Assembly: GCA_017615635.1 (NCBI GenBank)
Contig: JAFZZR010000186.1
Span: forward strand, 1 to 42,190
Origin: Lentisphaeria bacterium
GTDB taxonomy: Bacteria > Verrucomicrobiota > Lentisphaeria > Victivallales > UBA1829
Reading direction: 5' to 3'
DNA: 42,190 bases
The notes under the pieces were generated by a model, which was given only the letters and a program-made list of their open reading frames with translations, was not told where the DNA came from and did not search any database. This document shows positions 39,420 through 42,190 of this stretch, in pieces (positions within the stretch are counted from its first letter, which is position 1; each line of letters opens with the position of its first letter). The translations under genes and the position numbers were made by a program.

Positions 39420-41371
39420 TGAAACCGGCCGTAAATCAAAGATTCCGGGCTCTCACCTGGCGGATCGACTGGGACGATCTGGAGCTGGGAAATCCGGATG
39501 TGCACGACAAGATCCTGCGCCGTGCCGATTCCTTTGCCGATGCCTGCGCGGATACCGCGATCATTTTCGGCACGCACTTCCGCTGGGATTTCCTTCCCTA
39601 CTGGCCGATCCTGCATGATCTTCTTTCCGAGATTTCCAGCGTGCTGAAGGAGAGGGACATCCGTCTGTTCGATCATCATTCCGCCACACTGGTCCATCGT
39701 TTCCGCAGCCGGGAGGAGCGCCGCGAGGCCATGCGCTCGAAGGCGCATCATCTTCCCTGGGCGCCGTCCCCCGAAGCCGCCGAAGACTGGTCGTTCCACG
39801 GCGAAAAGCTGAACTCCTGGCGCATGATCGACGCGCGGACCGGCGGTCCAGTCTGGATACCGCAGTATTACGCCGAGCAGTTCTGCATCAATCATCCGGG
39901 ATTCCGGGCCGCGTATGCCGAGTATCTGAAGCGTCTGGTTTCGGAGACGGGCATCGACGGACTCATGTGCGACGATATGATCTTTTTCGGCGGATTCTAT
40001 CACTGCTCCTGCAAACACTGCCGGAAAAAGTTGCACTTCGAGCTGCCGGATGCTTCCGATCCCTCTTTCTGGGGAAACTGGGACGATCCCCGCTGGCATG
40101 AATACCTGGCTATGCGCCGAGATTCCATCGGGGAATTTCTGGAGACCGTGAAGGCGGCTCTGCCTCCCGGTTTTCCCCTGATGTCCTGCAACACCACCGG
40201 CGCGTACGGCGGCAACAGCAATCATTGCGGCCAGTCCATCCATGAATTTGTCCGGGGCGACAATATCATCAACCTGGAGCTCTGCGGGGAAAATCTGACC
40301 GGATCCTGCCGGACGGCCGAGATCAGTTATCAGGCGGGCGCCGCCGGGAAGTACGGACGGCCCGTCATCGTCATCGGATACGGATCCTCTTCCGATTCCG
40401 CCGGACACCTCTGGGCCATGAACCATCTGGCCGGACTCTCTACCTGGTTCAGTCCGGCCGACGGACGCAGTCTGCCCGGAAAGATCCGGTCGCTTCTGCC
40501 CGACGGCGCTTCGGCCATTGCCCGGGCCTTCCGCTTCGAAGCGGCGCACCCGGACCTTTTTTCAGAGTTTCCGGAATACGATTGTGCAGTCTATTTTTCC
40601 GAAACGACCAAGTATGAGACTTTCTTCGGTTCCTGCGAAACCGGAGCTTCCGCCGACTACCGCAGGCTGATCACGGAACTCTTCGCTGCCGGGATTCGTG
40701 CGGAAACCATCTTCGATTTTCCGGCGGATCCGGCTCTGTGTCCCTGCGTGGTGATGCCCTCGGTCCTCGTTCTGTCGGAGAAGGAACAGTCGGACATGGA
40801 CCGTTATCTGGCCTCCGGCGGCGTGATTCTCCGGTTCGGACCCGATGACCCCGCCGGATTCCCCGTCCGTCCGGAAAAGGACTTTGCTTCGCTGGATTGG
40901 CTTTGCAATCAGTCCTTCGATTTCTATGATCCGCCCGACGAATGGAAGGAGCTCCGTCCCGGACTGTGGTACGATCCCGCCCGGAACCCCCGGGAACTGT
41001 TCCTCCGGGTCCGGAACGCCATGCGGAAGGATCTGCCCCGGGTCCATGCGCCCGGCTTCGCCGTGAGTATCCGCGGAAATTCCATTCATCTCCTCGCCAT
41101 GGAGTACGATCTGGAGTATCTGAATACGGCTTCGCCTTCTCCCCGGATCGTCCGCGGCGCCAAACCGAAAGATTGCGCGGACCGGATCGCCTGCTCCGCT
41201 CCCGTTTCGGACGTGTTCTGTCCCCTGGGCGGCTCCGCTCAAATCGCCGACAACGGAACGGTCCTGCTGAAGGATGTACCCATGTACGTTATTCTGAAGG
41301 TGAGGAGAGAGGAAACAGAAGAGATGAAAGATGATCCTCCTTCGCTAAAGCTTCGGAGGACAAGGAGATGA
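39419..41371 (+). CDS. putative cytosolic TIM-barrel glycoside hydrolase, family uncertain
   Basis: The protein has 650 residues with no signal peptide. The N-terminal 350 residues look like a (beta/alpha)8 barrel: [59 protein letters not shown] with adjacent Asp185-Asp186, and [14 protein letters not shown]. The Cys-rich loop C196-x-C198-x2-C201 could bind metal. A following alpha/beta region ([25 protein letters not shown]) resembles the beta-galactosidase trimerisation (class I amidotransferase-like) domain of GH42-type enzymes. Substrate unknown. The last dozen residues ([11 protein letters not shown]) are encoded by a dispersed repeat, so the natural C-terminus may have been extended. 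Linked by overlap to the GntR gene. Confidence 0.75.
   Translation: MKPAVNQRFRALTWRIDWDDLELGNPDVHDKILRRADSFADACADTAIIFGTHFRWDFLPYWPILHDLLSEISSVLKERDIRLFDHHSATLVHRFRSREERREAMRSKAHHLPWAPSPEAAEDWSFHGEKLNSWRMIDARTGGPVWIPQYYAEQFCINHPGFRAAYAEYLKRLVSETGIDGLMCDDMIFFGGFYHCSCKHCRKKLHFELPDASDPSFWGNWDDPRWHEYLAMRRDSIGEFLETVKAALPPGFPLMSCNTTGAYGGNSNHCGQSIHEFVRGDNIINLELCGENLTGSCRTAEISYQAGAAGKYGRPVIVIGYGSSSDSAGHLWAMNHLAGLSTWFSPADGRSLPGKIRSLLPDGASAIARAFRFEAAHPDLFSEFPEYDCAVYFSETTKYETFFGSCETGASADYRRLITELFAAGIRAETIFDFPADPALCPCVVMPSVLVLSEKEQSDMDRYLASGGVILRFGPDDPAGFPVRPEKDFASLDWLCNQSFDFYDPPDEWKELRPGLWYDPARNPRELFLRVRNAMRKDLPRVHAPGFAVSIRGNSIHLLAMEYDLEYLNTASPSPRIVRGAKPKDCADRIACSAPVSDVFCPLGGSAQIADNGTVLLKDVPMYVILKVRREETEEMKDDPPSLKLRRTRR
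41336..41366 (+). repeat. dispersed palindromic repeat, copy 2, inside the 3' end of the glycosidase gene
   Basis: CCTCCTTCGCTAAAGCTTCG followed by GAGGACAAG pairs with itself: CCTCC-TTCG against CTTCG-GAGG around TAAAG. It matches copy 1 at 791-828 over its length with few differences. Here it is in frame and encodes the C-terminal residues of the glycosidase-like protein. Confidence 0.6.
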
Positions 41372-41404
41372 GAGAGGAAAGAAAACGGAATGAAACCGAG
41401 AGGC

Positions 41405-41452
41405 TTTGTCCTATTCGGCCTATCTATCCTATCCGGCCTATTTATAAAAACT
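41405..41452 (+). repeat. short imperfect CCTAT-CGGCCTAT repeats in the pseudopilin leader
   Basis: The units TCCTATTCGGCCTATCTA and TCCTATCCGGCCTATTTA stand directly side by side between the glycosidase stop and the pseudopilin start. In one frame they read Pro-Ile-Arg-Pro-Ile-Tyr twice. They may be a leader repeat or a slippage-generated tandem; no function is evident. Confidence 0.45.
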
Positions 41453-41472
41453 TTGAGGAAAGGAACCGAAAA

Positions 41473-42162
41473 ATGAGAAAGAAAGACTTCACCCTGATCG
41501 AGCTTCTGGTCGTGATCGCCATCATCGCCATTCTCGCGGGGATGCTTCTTCCTGCTCTGGGGCAGGTGAAGGAGACCGCCGCGAACACCCAGTGCCTGAA
41601 CAATCAGAAGCAGATGGTCATTGCGGCAACCATGTATTTCGACGACAACAACGGATTTTTTCCGAGTAAGTCTGTCTCTGCAAACAACTACATTTACCTG
41701 ATGAAATTCGTTTCGTATCTGGATCCGGGAAAAGCGAGAAACCTTTCGGTGGCGGAGCTGAAGGAGAAATCCGGATTCGAACAATATTACTTCACGTACG
41801 ATGTGCCGGAGACCATGGTGTGTCCGAAGGCCCGGGGCGTGCAGCAGCATGAGGAAATGTGGCGGAAACTGGGCATCAGTTATTTTGCCTGGAAAGGTCT
41901 GATGGGTACAAAAGTTGAAAAAACTGTGCAAACGACGTCTGCCAATCACCGGAAGCCGTGGCTTTTCATGGAAAGCTGCATGACCATACGGAACAATTAC
42001 ACTCCGAGCGACTGGAATCAGTGCTTCCACTATCACCCGAAATCCAGGAGCAATTTCTCCTTTTTCGATGGCTCCGTACTGACCCTTCCCATTACCTACA
42101 GTTCTTCGGGCCAGGCCAATAACTCCAATTTCTGGCCGCCGAGGGAGTACCGGTGGGAGTAA
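41473..42162 (+). CDS. pseudopilin-type secreted protein with prepilin N-terminus
   Basis: The protein has 229 residues. It starts at the ATG at 41473, with AGGAAAGGA upstream; a longer frame upstream reads through the short repeats and is rejected. It opens [29 protein letters not shown], a type IV prepilin helix, with Asp instead of Gly before the Phe. The body has [26 protein letters not shown], the first conserved block of PVC-group pseudopilins, and ends with a [12 protein letters not shown]-x-DG-type element and several Cys. Its position after a sugar regulator and a glycosidase matches the other pseudopilin in this window. Likely cell-surface or secretion-apparatus minor pilin; function unproven. 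Confidence 0.88.
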   Translation: MRKKDFTLIELLVVIAIIAILAGMLLPALGQVKETAANTQCLNNQKQMVIAATMYFDDNNGFFPSKSVSANNYIYLMKFVSYLDPGKARNLSVAELKEKSGFEQYYFTYDVPETMVCPKARGVQQHEEMWRKLGISYFAWKGLMGTKVEKTVQTTSANHRKPWLFMESCMTIRNNYTPSDWNQCFHYHPKSRSNFSFFDGSVLTLPITYSSSGQANNSNFWPPREYRWE

Positions 42163-42168
42163 TAAAAA

Positions 42169-42189
42169 GGTATGAAGTATGAGGTATGA
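42169..42189 (+). repeat. degenerate TATGARG tandem at the window edge
   Basis: GGTATGAAGTATGAGGTATGA repeats TATGA three times just after the pseudopilin stop and runs to the edge, so the full array is not visible. Confidence 0.35.
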
Positions 42190-42190
42190 T

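Noticed and set aside
41368-41472. Longer start for the second pseudopilin
   Set aside because: The 35 extra residues would be read through the CCTAT repeats and would bury the prepilin N-terminus; the ATG at 41473 has its own ribosome site.

Overview
The window is about 42 kb of GC-rich bacterial chromosome with an AT-richer left end of about 2.9 kb. It most resembles a Lentisphaerota (Victivallis-like) anaerobe. The grounds are pseudopilin-type proteins with an [10 protein letters not shown]-terminus sitting beside carbohydrate-active genes and a GntR-type sugar regulator, a secreted DUF4838 glycosidase-like protein, a Na+-pumping decarboxylase operon, and anaerobe-type metallo-enzyme genes. 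The taxonomic call is inference from gene content. I see no rRNA, tRNA, CRISPR array or transposase.

Layout. 1-2979 (minus strand): secreted proteins and lipoproteins with a degraded paralogue at the edge, a short remnant and a dispersed repeat. 3029-4432 (minus): uronate isomerase and its hairpin. 4586-16064 (plus): one tightly packed operon holding a TM1266-type small regulator, two complete NifH/NifD/NifK-like sets (H1-A-B and H2-C-D) and hypF-hypC-hypD-hypE. 16081-22954 (minus): a methyltransferase, pyrR, pyrB, pyrC, an NMT1-type solute-binding protein and a PP2C phosphatase/anti-sigma kinase, all apparently from one promoter. 23041-26943 (minus): a DUF4838 protein, a HAD hydrolase and a pseudopilin, forming a cassette flanked by a 20-bp direct repeat. 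27009-30222 (minus): an ArnT-like glycosyltransferase and a DegT/ArnB-type aminotransferase. 30245-31057: truA. 31073-38243 (minus): RNA methyltransferase, radC, acpS, birA, oadG, oadA and oadB, ended by a strong terminator. 38318-42162 (plus): a GntR regulator with an operator-like palindrome in its promoter, a cytosolic glycosidase-like protein and a pseudopilin.

The most striking region is 4.6-16.1 kb. Two nitrogenase-like reductases (each with an ATP-dependent Fe protein having intact cluster cysteines, and two divergent component-1 subunits) are translationally coupled to the four genes that build the Fe(CN)2(CO) unit of [NiFe] hydrogenases. The nickel-insertion genes hypA/hypB, the maturation protease and hydrogenase subunits are all absent here. 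The first gene belongs to a family usually found with [FeFe] hydrogenase. True nitrogenase is unlikely: the component-1 proteins are short, lack the FeMo-cofactor histidine context, and no nifB/E/N is present. Either the two Nif-like complexes use or modify an Fe-CN-CO moiety, or the operon serves an unlinked hydrogenase. I cannot tell whether this arrangement has been described before.

Elsewhere the genes fit together conventionally. BirA would biotinylate the OadA carrier encoded just downstream. PyrR/PyrB/PyrC make and regulate pyrimidines. The uronate isomerase, DUF4838 protein, GntR regulator and glycosidase point to polysaccharide or uronic-acid use.
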